DNA of 64,000 nucleotides, taken from NCBI RefSeq assembly GCF_001875655.1, contig NZ_MKEQ01000001.1:124001-188000 (forward strand), given 5' to 3'. Below, one piece after another: positions 18,531-27,440 of this stretch (positions are counted from its first letter, which is position 1; every line of letters starts with the position of its first letter). This stretch comes from Enterobacter hormaechei ATCC 49162 (GTDB taxonomy: Bacteria > Pseudomonadota > Gammaproteobacteria > Enterobacterales > Enterobacteriaceae). The notes under the pieces were generated by a model that saw only the letters and a list, made by a program, of their open reading frames with translations, did not search any database and had not been told where the DNA came from. Position numbers and translations under genes: made by a program.

Positions 18531-19247
18531 ATGACGAATACCCCTGCGATGAACCGTTATAGCTGGTATGGCAAATTACCCAGCGCCGGAGATTTTTTGC
18601 AGCGTCGCTTTCCGGATACCCTGCAACGCCAGTGGTCGCACTGGTTCCAGGTCGGCCTGCTGGCCTGGCAACAGGAAGAACAGCGCAGCGGCGAGCGCCC
18701 GTTTTCTAAAGCCCCGGTGTGGAACTTTGTCGTCCCGCCGATGCTCGGCAGCCAGATGATTCAGATGGGCTGCCTGCTGCCGGGCCGTGACAGCGTAGGC
18801 CGCCACTATCCGGTATGTCTTCAACTGAGTTTTACCCCGGCCGAGTGGTCATCTCGCCTGCTTGGGCAGGCTGAAAGCTGGTATCAGCAGCTTGGCCGTC
18901 TGGGGCTGCACGCGGTGCGTAACAGTTATTCTGCCTCCCAGCTGGATGAAATGCTGATGACCATCCCGGCACCCCAGCCGGTTGAGCCGCAAAAGCGTTC
19001 CGACATTCTCGATGTGATTGGCTACGACGATGAAGGTCAGAGCACGCTGGGCTGGCCGCAGGCGGCGGAGTGTTTTGATCCGCTGCGCCAGACCAGCTAC
19101 TGGTGGACGAACCGCTGCGACGGCTATCCGCTTTACACCCACGTCCACAGCGGTAACTTCACCGGGCAGCTCTTTACGCTGCTGTTCGATCCGGCAGGCG
19201 GTGCCCGTCCGGGCCGCCACGGTCTTTACCCGCCTATGTTTGAATAA
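18531..19247 (+). CDS. tagF: T6SS regulator TagF
   Basis: 238-residue TagF-type protein, a post-translational repressor of T6SS firing in systems with the threonine phosphorylation pathway. It begins MTNTPAMNRYSWYGKLPSAGDF, where the W-Y-G-K-L-P-x-x-G-D-F start is the family signature. The ATG at 18531 is chosen, since an upstream in-frame codon lies inside tssM. Presence of ppkA, pppA and tagH in the same cluster supports the regulatory assignment. Confidence 0.92.
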   Translation: MTNTPAMNRYSWYGKLPSAGDFLQRRFPDTLQRQWSHWFQVGLLAWQQEEQRSGERPFSKAPVWNFVVPPMLGSQMIQMGCLLPGRDSVGRHYPVCLQLSFTPAEWSSRLLGQAESWYQQLGRLGLHAVRNSYSASQLDEMLMTIPAPQPVEPQKRSDILDVIGYDDEGQSTLGWPQAAECFDPLRQTSYWWTNRCDGYPLYTHVHSGNFTGQLFTLLFDPAGGARPGRHGLYPPMFE

Positions 19248-19258
19248 GCAGGGACCTT

Positions 19259-20275
19259 ATGAATATCGATGACTTTCTCGCGCCGATAAGCCCCGACAAC
19301 CCCTGCGGTGAAAACCTGGAGTACGACGCTGATTTCCAGGCCATGGGGCAGGCCAGCCAGGGCAAAGCCGAGCAGCAGTTTGGCGACACCATCATCCCGG
19401 CAGAACCCGCCGACTGGAACACGGTAGAAAAACTTGCCACCAGCCTGCTGGGACACACCAAAGATCTTCGCGTCATGCTGGCGTTAACCCATGCCTGGAC
19501 GCGTCGTCGCGGGCTGGCCGGTTACGCCGACGGGCTGCTGCTGGTGCAGGAAGCCCTGTCCCGTTACTGGGAGCAACTGTACCCGCTGCTGGAAGAGTAT
19601 GGCGAAACCGATCCGTTCTACCGCATTAACGCCCTCGCCGGGCTGAGCGATAAATCCGACCTGACGGTCGCGGTGCGCAACGCCTCACTGCTCCGCTCAA
19701 ACGGCGATGAGATTTCGCTCCGTGACGCCCAGGCGCTGCTTGACGGCAGTAAAACCGAGTGTCCGGATTATCCGGGCGGTCGCCCACGGCTGATTGATGA
19801 GCTGGCCCGGGGCGATCAGCCCGGCACCGAAGCGGTTATCGTGATCAACGAACGCCTGCTGGCTATCCGCGAACGGCTTACCGGCTATCTCGGTGAAAGT
19901 GGCGTACCGGAGATGGAACAGCTGCTGAAAACCGTCGGGCTGGTTTCCAGCGCCTGCCAGGTGACCGATATCAGCAAGCTGCTACCGAACCGGGACGCGC
20001 AGGCTGAACAACACGCCGAGCCACAGCCGGTGGCCGCTCAGCCTGTCCAGCAGGTGACGGACTGGCGCAGCGTGCAGGTCACCAGCCGCGCCGACGCGCA
20101 GCTGATGCTGGAAAAAGCGAAACAGTATTTTGCGCAGTATGAACCCAGCCATCCCGCACCGCTGATGATTGAACGGGTGCAGCGGCTGTCTGAACTCAAC
20201 TTTATGGACATTATTCGCGACCTGGCGCCAGACGGCGTTAACCAACTGGAAAACATCTTTGGACGCCGCGAATGA
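19259..20275 (+). CDS. tssA: T6SS protein TssA
   Basis: Baseplate/sheath-capping protein of 338 residues. The N-terminal ImpA domain is clear (DFLAPISPDNPCGENLEYDADFQAM and DLRVMLALTHAWTRRRGLAGYADGL). A Gln/Pro/Ala-rich linker near residues 245-270 leads to a short C-terminal domain (SRADAQLMLEKAKQYFAQYEPSHPAPLMIERVQ) like the short-type TssA proteins. It ends before a 75-bp gap to tssB. Confidence 0.93.
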   Translation: MNIDDFLAPISPDNPCGENLEYDADFQAMGQASQGKAEQQFGDTIIPAEPADWNTVEKLATSLLGHTKDLRVMLALTHAWTRRRGLAGYADGLLLVQEALSRYWEQLYPLLEEYGETDPFYRINALAGLSDKSDLTVAVRNASLLRSNGDEISLRDAQALLDGSKTECPDYPGGRPRLIDELARGDQPGTEAVIVINERLLAIRERLTGYLGESGVPEMEQLLKTVGLVSSACQVTDISKLLPNRDAQAEQHAEPQPVAAQPVQQVTDWRSVQVTSRADAQLMLEKAKQYFAQYEPSHPAPLMIERVQRLSELNFMDIIRDLAPDGVNQLENIFGRRE

Positions 20276-20350
20276 CGCGTCCTGGCATTATGACGACAGG
20301 CATGGAGTCTGCCGTTTCACCTTCACCGCGCATCTTTGATGGAGAACATC

Positions 20351-20875
20351 ATGGCAATGAGTAACAGTGGACAGAAATTCATCGCACGCAACCGTGCTCC
20401 CCGCGTGCAGATCGAGTACGACGTCGAGATCTACGGCGCAGAACGCAAAATTCAGCTGCCGTTTGTGATGGGCGTTATGGCCGATCTGGTTGGCAAGCCG
20501 GTGGAAAACCTGCCAGCCGTCGACGAGCGTAAGTTCCTGGAAATCGACATCGACAACTTCGACGAACGCATGAAGGCGCTGAAGCCGCGCGTGGCGTTCC
20601 AGGTGGATAACACCCTGACCGGCGAAGGTAAGCTCAACGTCGATCTGACCTTTGACAGCATGGACGACTTCCTGCCGGACGCAGTGGCCCGCAAAGTCGA
20701 GCCGCTGAACAAGCTGCTGGAAGCCCGTACCCAGCTCTCCAACCTGCTGACCTACATGGACGGTAAAAACGGTGCGGAAGAGCTGATCGCGAAAATTCTC
20801 CAGGATCCGACGCTGCTCAAATCCCTGAGCCAGTTGCCAAAAAATGACGAAAGTGCGAAAGGTAGCGAGGAATAA
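20351..20875 (+). CDS. tssB: T6SS sheath protein TssB (VipA)
   Basis: Small subunit of the contractile sheath, 174 residues. It begins MAMSNSGQKFIARNRAPRVQ and contains QLPFVMGVMADLVG and the RPRVAFQVDNTL-type core. The ATG at 20351 has GGAG six bases upstream and is preferred over the in-frame ATG 12 bp earlier. tssC follows after 3 bp, as usual for the co-folding pair. Confidence 0.97.
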   Translation: MAMSNSGQKFIARNRAPRVQIEYDVEIYGAERKIQLPFVMGVMADLVGKPVENLPAVDERKFLEIDIDNFDERMKALKPRVAFQVDNTLTGEGKLNVDLTFDSMDDFLPDAVARKVEPLNKLLEARTQLSNLLTYMDGKNGAEELIAKILQDPTLLKSLSQLPKNDESAKGSEE

Positions 20876-20878
20876 TCG

Positions 20879-22378
20879 ATGAGCAACCAGACTCAACAAC
20901 ACGATCAACAGGCGGGCCAGGCGTTCAGCCAGGACGAGTTCAGCGCGCTGCTGAATAAAGAGTTCCGCCCGAAAACCGATCAGGCGCGCTCTGCCGTAGA
21001 AAGCGCGGTAAAAACCCTGGCGCAGCAGGCGCTGGAAAATACCGTGACCTTCTCAAACGATACCTACCGCACCATTCAGAACCTGATTGCCGGTATTGAC
21101 GAGCAGCTTTCACAGCAGGTGAACCAGATCATACACCACGAGGAGTTTCAGAAGCTGGAGAGCGCCTGGCGCGGTCTGAGCTACCTGGTGAACAACACCG
21201 AAACCGACGAGATGCTGAAGATCCGCTTTATGAGCATCTCCAAGCAGGAGCTGGGCCGTACCCTGAAACGCTACAAGGGCGTGGGCTGGGACCAAAGCCC
21301 GATCTTCAAGAAAATCTACGAGCAGGAGTACGGTCAGTTTGGCGGCGAGCCGTTTGGCTGCATCGTGGGCGACTACTACTTCGACCACAGCCCGCAGGAC
21401 GTTGAGCTGCTGGGGGAGATGGCGCGCATCGGCTCTGCGGCCCACTGTCCGTTCATCACCGGCACCGCGCCGGGCGTGATGCAGATGGAGTCCTGGCAGG
21501 AGCTGGCTAACCCGCGCGACCTGACCAAGATTTTCCAGAACACCGAATACGCCGCCTGGCGTTCACTGCGTGAGTCGGAAGATGCCCGCTATCTCGGCCT
21601 GGTGATGCCGCGCTTCCTGTCGCGTCTGCCGTACGGCATTCGCACCAACCCTGTCGACAGCTTTGATTTTGAAGAGCAGACCGACGGCGCGAACCACAAC
21701 AGCTACTCGTGGGCAAACGCTGCCTATGCGATGGCGGCCAACATCAACCGCTCCTTCAAAGAGTACGGCTGGTGCACCTCGATTCGCGGCGTGGAGTCCG
21801 GCGGGGCGGTGGAAAACCTGCCGTGCCACACCTTCCCGAGCGATGACGGCGGCGTGGACATGAAGTGCCCGACCGAGATCGCCATCAGCGACCGTCGTGA
21901 AGCGGAGCTGGCGAAAAACGGCTTTATGCCGCTGGTTCACCGCAAAAACTCCGACTTTGCCGCCTTCATCGGCGCGCAGTCACTGCAAAAACCGGCCGAG
22001 TACCACGACCCGGATGCCACCGCTAACGCGCGTCTGGCCTCTCGTCTGCCGTACCTGTTCGCCTGCTGCCGCTTTGCCCACTACCTGAAGTGCATAGTGC
22101 GCGACAAAATCGGCTCCTTCCGCGAGCGCGAAGAGATGGAGCGCTGGCTGAACGACTGGGTGATGAACTACGTGGACGGCGACCCGGCCAACTCCTCGCA
22201 GGAGACCAAGTCCCGCAAACCGCTGGCGGCTGCGGAAGTGCAGGTGCAGGAGATAGAAGATAACCCGGGCTACTACGCCGCGAAGTTCTTCCTGCGTCCA
22301 CACTACCAGCTGGAAGGTCTGACCGTTTCCCTGCGCCTGGTATCTAAACTGCCGTCGCTGAAGACGAAAGACGCGTAA
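20879..22378 (+). CDS. tssC: T6SS sheath protein TssC (VipB)
   Basis: Large subunit of the contractile sheath, 499 residues. Conserved segments include ESAWRGLSYLVNNTETDEMLKIR, FGCIVGDYYFDHSPQDVELL, FLSRLPYG, and the C-terminal AAEVQVQEIEDNPGYY...RPHYQLEGLTVSLRLVSKLPS that forms the sheath handshake and ClpV-facing end. Length is normal and codon use is strongly biased. It is the last gene of operon 1, with REP units following it. Confidence 0.98.
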   Translation: MSNQTQQHDQQAGQAFSQDEFSALLNKEFRPKTDQARSAVESAVKTLAQQALENTVTFSNDTYRTIQNLIAGIDEQLSQQVNQIIHHEEFQKLESAWRGLSYLVNNTETDEMLKIRFMSISKQELGRTLKRYKGVGWDQSPIFKKIYEQEYGQFGGEPFGCIVGDYYFDHSPQDVELLGEMARIGSAAHCPFITGTAPGVMQMESWQELANPRDLTKIFQNTEYAAWRSLRESEDARYLGLVMPRFLSRLPYGIRTNPVDSFDFEEQTDGANHNSYSWANAAYAMAANINRSFKEYGWCTSIRGVESGGAVENLPCHTFPSDDGGVDMKCPTEIAISDRREAELAKNGFMPLVHRKNSDFAAFIGAQSLQKPAEYHDPDATANARLASRLPYLFACCRFAHYLKCIVRDKIGSFREREEMERWLNDWVMNYVDGDPANSSQETKSRKPLAAAEVQVQEIEDNPGYYAAKFFLRPHYQLEGLTVSLRLVSKLPSLKTKDA

Positions 22379-22415
22379 GAGCGTCAGACTGCTGACTACG
22401 TGCGTTTTGTGAGTT

Positions 22416-22516
22416 TCGCCCGGCGGCGCTACGCTTGCACGGGCCTACAATCAAACGTGCAATCTATTGATATCGTTGCTCAATGTAGGCCGGGTAAGCA
22501 CAGCGCCACCCGGCAA
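22416..22516. repeat. Inverted pair of REP units (BIME) between tssC and hcp
   Basis: Two oppositely oriented units are visible: CGCCCGGCGGCGCTACGCTTGCACGGGCCTACA at the left end and TGTAGGCCGGGTAAGCACAGCGCCACCCGGCA at the right. They flank a short spacer. Such BIMEs stabilise upstream mRNA and bind gyrase/IHF in E. coli. It separates operon 1 from hcp, which therefore probably has its own promoter in the next 230 bp. Confidence 0.8.
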
Positions 22517-22752
22517 GAAAGACGGCTAAATTGTTAATGCTGTCCTTAACTGGTTCCACAATAAAGCACAGTAATAAAGACTTCACATTCATTCCGTTAT
22601 TTCGGAGGAATGTAAGACTGTCAAATGACACGGGTCGTTTGATATGAGGCAGAGGTAAAATATGGACGGTTTTATTCAGCCCCATGCTTTCCTGTTTGCC
22701 ATATAAGGGCTTTTTCGAAAGCAATATTGTTCATCCACGAAGAGTAGATATT

Positions 22753-23235
22753 ATGGCTATTGATATGTTTCTGAAGGTCGAGGGTGTTACGGGCGAATCT
22801 AAAGATTCTAACCACACCGGCTGGACTGATATTACCTCCTTCTCCTGGGGCGCGTCCCAGCCAGGTAATATGAGCGTTGGCGGTGGCGGCGGTGCCGGTA
22901 AAGTGAACTTTAACGACCTGCACGTTAACGCTCTGATCGACAAATCCACTACAGCAATCCTGAAACACTGCGCAAGCGGTAAGCACCTGACCAAAGTTGA
23001 ACTGTCCGTCTGCAAAGCGGGTGGTCAGCAGGTTGAATACACCCGCATCACCCTGGAAGACGTTCTCGTGACTTCCGTTCAGTACACCGGCGCAGACAAC
23101 GGCGATACCGTTGGCGTGACCTATGCATTCCAGGCTGCGAAAGTGAAACAGCAGTACTGGGAGCAGACCACTGCCGGTGGTAAAGGTGCTGAAAGCAGCG
23201 CTGGCTGGAACATCAAAGAAAACAAAGAAGCGTAA
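22753..23235 (+). CDS. hcp: T6SS tube protein Hcp (TssD)
   Basis: Forms the hexameric inner tube and carries small effectors in its lumen. It has 160 residues, begins MAIDMFLKVEGVTGESKDSNH and holds the canonical SWGASQPG and YTRITLEDVLVTSVQ segments. The ATG at 22753 is the conserved start. It is preceded by a 374-bp spacer with REP units and followed by a hairpin, which suits a highly expressed gene. tae4 begins 58 bp downstream. Confidence 0.98.
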   Translation: MAIDMFLKVEGVTGESKDSNHTGWTDITSFSWGASQPGNMSVGGGGGAGKVNFNDLHVNALIDKSTTAILKHCASGKHLTKVELSVCKAGGQQVEYTRITLEDVLVTSVQYTGADNGDTVGVTYAFQAAKVKQQYWEQTTAGGKGAESSAGWNIKENKEA

Positions 23236-23239
23236 CAGA

Positions 23240-23264
23240 AGTGGGCCCGAAAGGGCTCACTTTA
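23240..23264 (+). terminator. Hairpin after hcp, possible partial terminator
   Basis: AGTGGGCCC, loop GAAA, GGGCTCACT followed by TTTA starts 5 bp after the hcp stop. The stem is stable and the T run is short, so it may terminate most transcripts and let a fraction continue into tae4, keeping Hcp in large excess over its effectors. Confidence 0.5.
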
Positions 23265-23293
23265 TCCTGTGCTTTCTAAAAGGGAAAATACTT

Positions 23294-23776
23294 ATGCGTC
23301 CTGCTTTTGGTGCCGCCTGGAACAGATTCAGAGAAGTTAATGTCAATGTCGAAACGGTGGGCAAATTATTGGGTGGAAAAGTCCAGCACAATATTGAAGC
23401 CGGAATTTTTCAAAATGCATGCCCTATTCGTATGAGCTACGTTTTAAATTATTGTGGCGTTCCAATTCCCTCCAATAGCAGATATGCGACGGTTACGGGG
23501 AGTGATAAAAAACGTTACATGTATCGCGTAAAGGATATGATTGCTTTTCTGCCAACTGTACTGGGTAATGCAGATATGACGGTGACGTCTCCAACACCAA
23601 GCCAATTTGCAGGTAAGCAAGGTATTATTATCTTTAGCGGTCACGGCTGGAGCGATGCCACTGGACATGTCACGCTCTGGAATGGGAATATTTGCTCCGA
23701 TGATTGCCATTTCTTGGGTTCTCCCGGTAATGGTTCGTTTATTCCTGGCAGCGCTACGCTCTGGAGCCTGAAATGA
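23294..23776 (+). CDS. tae4: T6SS amidase effector Tae4
   Basis: Antibacterial D,L-endopeptidase that cuts the D-Glu-mDAP bond of donor peptide stems in the target periplasm. The 160-residue product has the NlpC/P60-like layout of the family: nucleophile Cys43 in NACPIRMSY, His125 in TGHVTLWNG and acidic residues in CSDDCHF (136-137). A leader is absent, as expected for Hcp-loaded cargo. The start ATG at 23294 is conserved; an upstream frame overlaps hcp. It overlaps tai4 by ATGA. The hcp-tae4-tai4 order is known from Enterobacter and Salmonella. Confidence 0.95.
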   Translation: MRPAFGAAWNRFREVNVNVETVGKLLGGKVQHNIEAGIFQNACPIRMSYVLNYCGVPIPSNSRYATVTGSDKKRYMYRVKDMIAFLPTVLGNADMTVTSPTPSQFAGKQGIIIFSGHGWSDATGHVTLWNGNICSDDCHFLGSPGNGSFIPGSATLWSLK

Positions 23777-24126
23777 AACGTTTACTCGCTTTCGTACTCG
23801 CGTTAAATACTTCATATACCATCGCCCATACTCTCCCGGACGTTAACACCTTTTCTCAACAACAGATTTTTGAAAACTGGGTGCAGAATCGCTGTATCGG
23901 CAAGATTGCGGACAGTGCGACGCTGAAAAATGATGCAAAGGCAAGCGCCGCAGCATGGCTGGAAGTCAGTAACCTGCCTGCCGAGAATTTCGAAAAAGCC
24001 GACGAGGTTATTAACTCCTTACTGAAACAAAAGCTAGGTGGTACGGCACCGGTAAGCTATGAGGTATTAAAGTGCAGCTTAATTTCCCATAGCGATGCGA
24101 TTCGCGAACTCAATGTCCAAAAATAA
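23773..24126 (+). CDS. tai4: Tae4 immunity protein Tai4
   Basis: Periplasmic immunity protein of 117 residues that plugs the Tae4 active site as a dimer. It has a signal peptide (LLAFVLALNTSYTIAHT), then a helical domain with NWVQNRCIGKIA and YEVLKCSLISH, where the two cysteines are conserved in the family. The gene overlaps tae4 by 4 bp (ATGA), ensuring coupled translation. Confidence 0.93.
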   Translation: MKRLLAFVLALNTSYTIAHTLPDVNTFSQQQIFENWVQNRCIGKIADSATLKNDAKASAAAWLEVSNLPAENFEKADEVINSLLKQKLGGTAPVSYEVLKCSLISHSDAIRELNVQK

Positions 24127-24168
24127 ACTTTCTGCAAAAGCTACACATTAAAAATACAAGGTGTTTCC

Positions 24169-25158
24169 ATGGCAAGTCCGTCAAACGTTGCTCCAGGTTA
24201 CTGTGTCGTTCAGCAACCCGGCACTCTGGATTTTCAGGCAAGACAGCTATTTGGCACTGCGCGCAATGAAAAATCGGAGTATTTTATGCAATTGAATAAA
24301 GACACTGCGTGGCTCAAACCCGGACAAATATTAATTGTTGCTGACCCGCTTGGCGATAATCAAACTCAACAGATCAATAGCTTAGCCATTGCGAAAAAGA
24401 AGGTGACCAACGCGCTTGCGACTTTGGATGGAGCCACCGCTGAATTTTTGAAAAATAATTATGATAATATAAAAGCCATAACAGGCTGGGGCGATACAAT
24501 CGTCGGGGGCGTGAGCGGTACAGGTGAGTCATATTTTAAGCAAATTGAAAATATTTTAATTAAAATTGAAGCCACCTATCAAAATCAGTACAGGACACAA
24601 GGTGCGCTTTTTGGCCAACAATTTTATGCTGAGCGCAATGCGCTTTTCGCGCAATTGAAACCCTTGTTAAATAAAATAACTAAAAAACAGCTTAAGTTTA
24701 AAGATTATGCGGATCTTAAGAGAGCATTAGGACTGTCCACGAAATCAATAGTCCATGAATGGAGTACAGTTGGTATTGGCGCAATCCCTGGATACTCAAC
24801 ATATATTGACAGAGCTGCCAGAATTAGCTCTTACCTGAAAGCAGGTGGATGGGTTGCTTTAGGTTTTTCTTTTATGAATACGTCTAACGAAGTTTATCAT
24901 GCCTGTACTACTGGAAGAGAACATGAGTGCAGCAGAGTTGCAGTGACTGAATATAGCAAATTTGGAGGCGGTGTCGCTGGTGCTGCATTAGGCTCCTCCC
25001 TTGCGGCTCCTGTTTGTCTTGCATTAGGTGTGCCCACAGCGGGGACAGGTACACTCATCTGTGGTTTAGTGGTTGGTGCCGTCGGGGCAGCGGGCGGAAC
25101 ACAAATCGGTGGGTTTGCCGGAGAACAGCTAAACAATTTAATTTTTAGCGGAGAATAA
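24169..25158 (+). CDS. Candidate T6SS effector: LysM-like N-terminus, glycine-rich membrane C-terminus
   Basis: Unrecognised 329-residue protein between tai4 and the second T6SS operon. Residues about 10-60 (YCVVQQPGTLDFQARQLFG ... LKPGQILIVADP) fit a LysM-like fold. The middle is helical and charged (residues 95-195). Residues about 262-325 are a glycine/alanine-rich hydrophobic hairpin (FGGGVAGAALGSS, LICGLVVGAVGAAGG, GGFAGEQL) of the kind seen in pore-forming toxins and glycine zippers. Base composition is more AT-rich than the tss genes. The next gene, 1 bp later, encodes a small two-TM membrane protein, the expected type of immunity for a pore former. Position next to hcp-tae4-tai4 suggests Hcp delivery. 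The function is inferred, not recognised. Confidence 0.6.
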   Translation: MASPSNVAPGYCVVQQPGTLDFQARQLFGTARNEKSEYFMQLNKDTAWLKPGQILIVADPLGDNQTQQINSLAIAKKKVTNALATLDGATAEFLKNNYDNIKAITGWGDTIVGGVSGTGESYFKQIENILIKIEATYQNQYRTQGALFGQQFYAERNALFAQLKPLLNKITKKQLKFKDYADLKRALGLSTKSIVHEWSTVGIGAIPGYSTYIDRAARISSYLKAGGWVALGFSFMNTSNEVYHACTTGREHECSRVAVTEYSKFGGGVAGAALGSSLAAPVCLALGVPTAGTGTLICGLVVGAVGAAGGTQIGGFAGEQLNNLIFSGE

Positions 25159-25159
25159 A

Positions 25160-25558
25160 GTGATTTTTAATAATATTTACTCTGCTGTTATTATCTTTCT
25201 CTTTATTGCTTTTATAGGCATAGTCATTTCATTTTATATAGACTATCGGAAAAATTATCGCCAGGTTAACCAAATATATTCGATATTAACAAATCAACAG
25301 TTGCTCAAAAAAGAAGATTATCAAACCTGGCAAAATCTTGGGTTCTGGGGATTTGGTTTCCTCACCACAATTTTATCACGAGTCTTACAGGGTAAGCGTG
25401 TGAGATTAACTGAGTATCGTTGGCTTGAGCCACAGTCGTGCAATGAAATTTTTTCTGATTTTGATTTGTCATGGGTTAAGTCGTATAGAAGAAAAATACT
25501 TATTGCCACTGTTATATTTTTACTGCTGTTAATTCTTTCGAGCATTAATAGTGTCTAA
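25160..25558 (+). CDS. Candidate membrane immunity protein for the preceding effector
   Basis: 132-residue protein with a transmembrane helix at each end (VIIFLFIAFIGIVISFYI near residue 10 and ILIATVIFLLLLILSSI near 113) and a charged middle part between them. It starts 1 bp after the LysM/glycine-rich protein, is equally AT-rich, and has no family I recognise. Small inner-membrane proteins of this form protect against colicins and T6SS pore formers. Start is GTG (protein MIFNNIY). Confidence 0.55.
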   Translation: MIFNNIYSAVIIFLFIAFIGIVISFYIDYRKNYRQVNQIYSILTNQQLLKKEDYQTWQNLGFWGFGFLTTILSRVLQGKRVRLTEYRWLEPQSCNEIFSDFDLSWVKSYRRKILIATVIFLLLLILSSINSV

Positions 25559-25670
25559 TCTTATTTTGAAAATTTTAATGATGCCTTTCTGAATTAACCC
25601 CCAAACCCCGCCGTTCTCAACCCCGAGAGCGGCAGCGTTTGAGCGCTAATCATACCAGCAGGAATACGCC

Positions 25671-27440
25671 ATGCGATTCACGATTATTTCTACGAAACCC
25701 GGTCATCAGCCGCCGCAAAGCAGCTGTGATTTTTATGCCCCGGGCGGCACCATTGGGCGCGGTACGGATAACAATCTGGTGCTGCCGGACAACGATCGCA
25801 CTATCTCGCGTTTGCAGGCCATCGTTCACGTCGACGCCAGTGGCGAATGCCGCGTCACGAACCGCGGCAGCGTTACCCGCGTGGTACTGAATGATATTCC
25901 GCTGGAGCGTGGGCGTCAGGTTGAGCTTCAGGATGGGGATATTCTCGGGATTGATGACTATCGCATCGAAGTCAGCGAACTTATTCACGATACCCAGCCC
26001 GTAAGCCGGATGGCGGCCAGCATGCAGCAGGCACGTCCATCGGCGACACCTGCTCCGGCACCGCAACCGAAACCGGCCAGCGCCGCGCCGCGCGGGAAAG
26101 CCGAGCCTACCGCCGTGCCGTCGGAAATCTGGGACAGCCTGATGCAGGAGTTTTCCATCTCCGACAGCATCTCCAGCAACCGGGCAAAACCGCAGCCCGC
26201 CGCCTCCCACGACCCGTTCTCCCAGCCTGCGGCCCCGGAGCGTAACGCCGACGATCCGCTGGCAATGTTCAACGATGCCGATCCGTCGCTTGAACGGAAA
26301 AACGTTGACCCGGACACGCTGTTCAGCGATGACGCGTTGTTTAAAAAAGAGAGCATTTTCGACGATGTCACCCCTTCAACGCTGGTACAGCCGGACGAAA
26401 GCAAACCCGCCCAGCCAAAGGAAGAGGCGTCGGATGAACTCGATCCGTTAGCCCTGTTTGGCGGCACGGCAAGTGCGCCTGCCGCGCGTCACGATGATCC
26501 TCTCGGTCTGATGGGCGGCGCGCCGTTAACCCATCCGGATGACATCGCGGCTGAGAAGCCGGAGCCTGAACCGCAAGCCGCACAGGAAGAGGATGCGCTG
26601 GCCAGCTCTCCGCTGTTCGATCCGGAGCCGTCTGAACCGCAGAACGCGCCGCTTACGGAAGAAGAGCCTGTGCGTCCCGATTACGCTGGCTTCACCATGC
26701 CAACGCCGCAGGCCGTCGCACGCAGTAGTGCACAGACGCCTAAAGGCCGTCTGCGTATCGACCCGGTTAAAAACGCGGCTGCACCTGCTGCCTCCGCGCA
26801 GACCGGCGAGCGGGGCGAGGTGCTCCAGGGCGAACTGCTGGAGGCGCTGCTGGAGGGCATGGGCCTGAGCGAAATGCAGCCGGTGCCGCAGTTTGACCGG
26901 GAAAATATGCGTCAGCTGGGGCAGATCCTGGGCATGTTCTCGCAGGGGACCGTGGCGCTGCTCTCGTCGCGCTCCATCCTCAAGCGTGGGGTGAAAGCCG
27001 ATATGACCATGGTGCTCGACGATGCGAATAACCCGTTCAAGCTGCTGCCAACCGGGAAAACGGTGCTGATCCAGATGTTCGGCACGCCGATGCCGGGCTT
27101 TATGCCACCGACCAAATCGGTGCGTGATGCGCTGATCGATCTCCAGGCGCACCAGCTGGGGATGATCTCCGGTATTCGCGCCATTATCGCCGCCATGCTG
27201 CAATCCTTTAACCCGGAACAGCTGGAAGAGCAGGCGAAGCAGAACGGCATGACGTCGCGCCTGGCGCTGCCGGGCAGCCGTAAAGCCGCGCTGTGGGATT
27301 ATTTCGTGCGCAGCTATGGCGAGACGGCGGGCGAGATCGAAGATGACTTCCATACCCTGTTTGGCGAAGCCTTCCTCCATGCCTATGACATGGAGGTCAA
27401 TCAGTACAAAGACTCACAAAGCGGATCGGAAGAAAAATGA
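25671..27440 (+). CDS. tagH: T6SS FHA-domain protein TagH (Fha)
   Basis: Phosphothreonine-reading scaffold that, once phosphorylated by PpkA, activates T6SS assembly. It has 589 residues: an N-terminal FHA domain (GTIGRGTDNNLVLPDNDRTISRLQA, residues 25-100), a long low-complexity Pro/Ala/Asp/Glu-rich linker (about 125-370), and a C-terminal T6SS-FHA domain (LEALLEGMG ... SRSILKRG ... GETAGEIEDDFHTLFGEAF). It opens the second T6SS operon, 112 bp after the membrane immunity gene, with a small hairpin at 25611-25632 upstream. Its 3' end overlaps the phosphatase gene by ATGA. Confidence 0.93.
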   Translation: MRFTIISTKPGHQPPQSSCDFYAPGGTIGRGTDNNLVLPDNDRTISRLQAIVHVDASGECRVTNRGSVTRVVLNDIPLERGRQVELQDGDILGIDDYRIEVSELIHDTQPVSRMAASMQQARPSATPAPAPQPKPASAAPRGKAEPTAVPSEIWDSLMQEFSISDSISSNRAKPQPAASHDPFSQPAAPERNADDPLAMFNDADPSLERKNVDPDTLFSDDALFKKESIFDDVTPSTLVQPDESKPAQPKEEASDELDPLALFGGTASAPAARHDDPLGLMGGAPLTHPDDIAAEKPEPEPQAAQEEDALASSPLFDPEPSEPQNAPLTEEEPVRPDYAGFTMPTPQAVARSSAQTPKGRLRIDPVKNAAAPAASAQTGERGEVLQGELLEALLEGMGLSEMQPVPQFDRENMRQLGQILGMFSQGTVALLSSRSILKRGVKADMTMVLDDANNPFKLLPTGKTVLIQMFGTPMPGFMPPTKSVRDALIDLQAHQLGMISGIRAIIAAMLQSFNPEQLEEQAKQNGMTSRLALPGSRKAALWDYFVRSYGETAGEIEDDFHTLFGEAFLHAYDMEVNQYKDSQSGSEEK

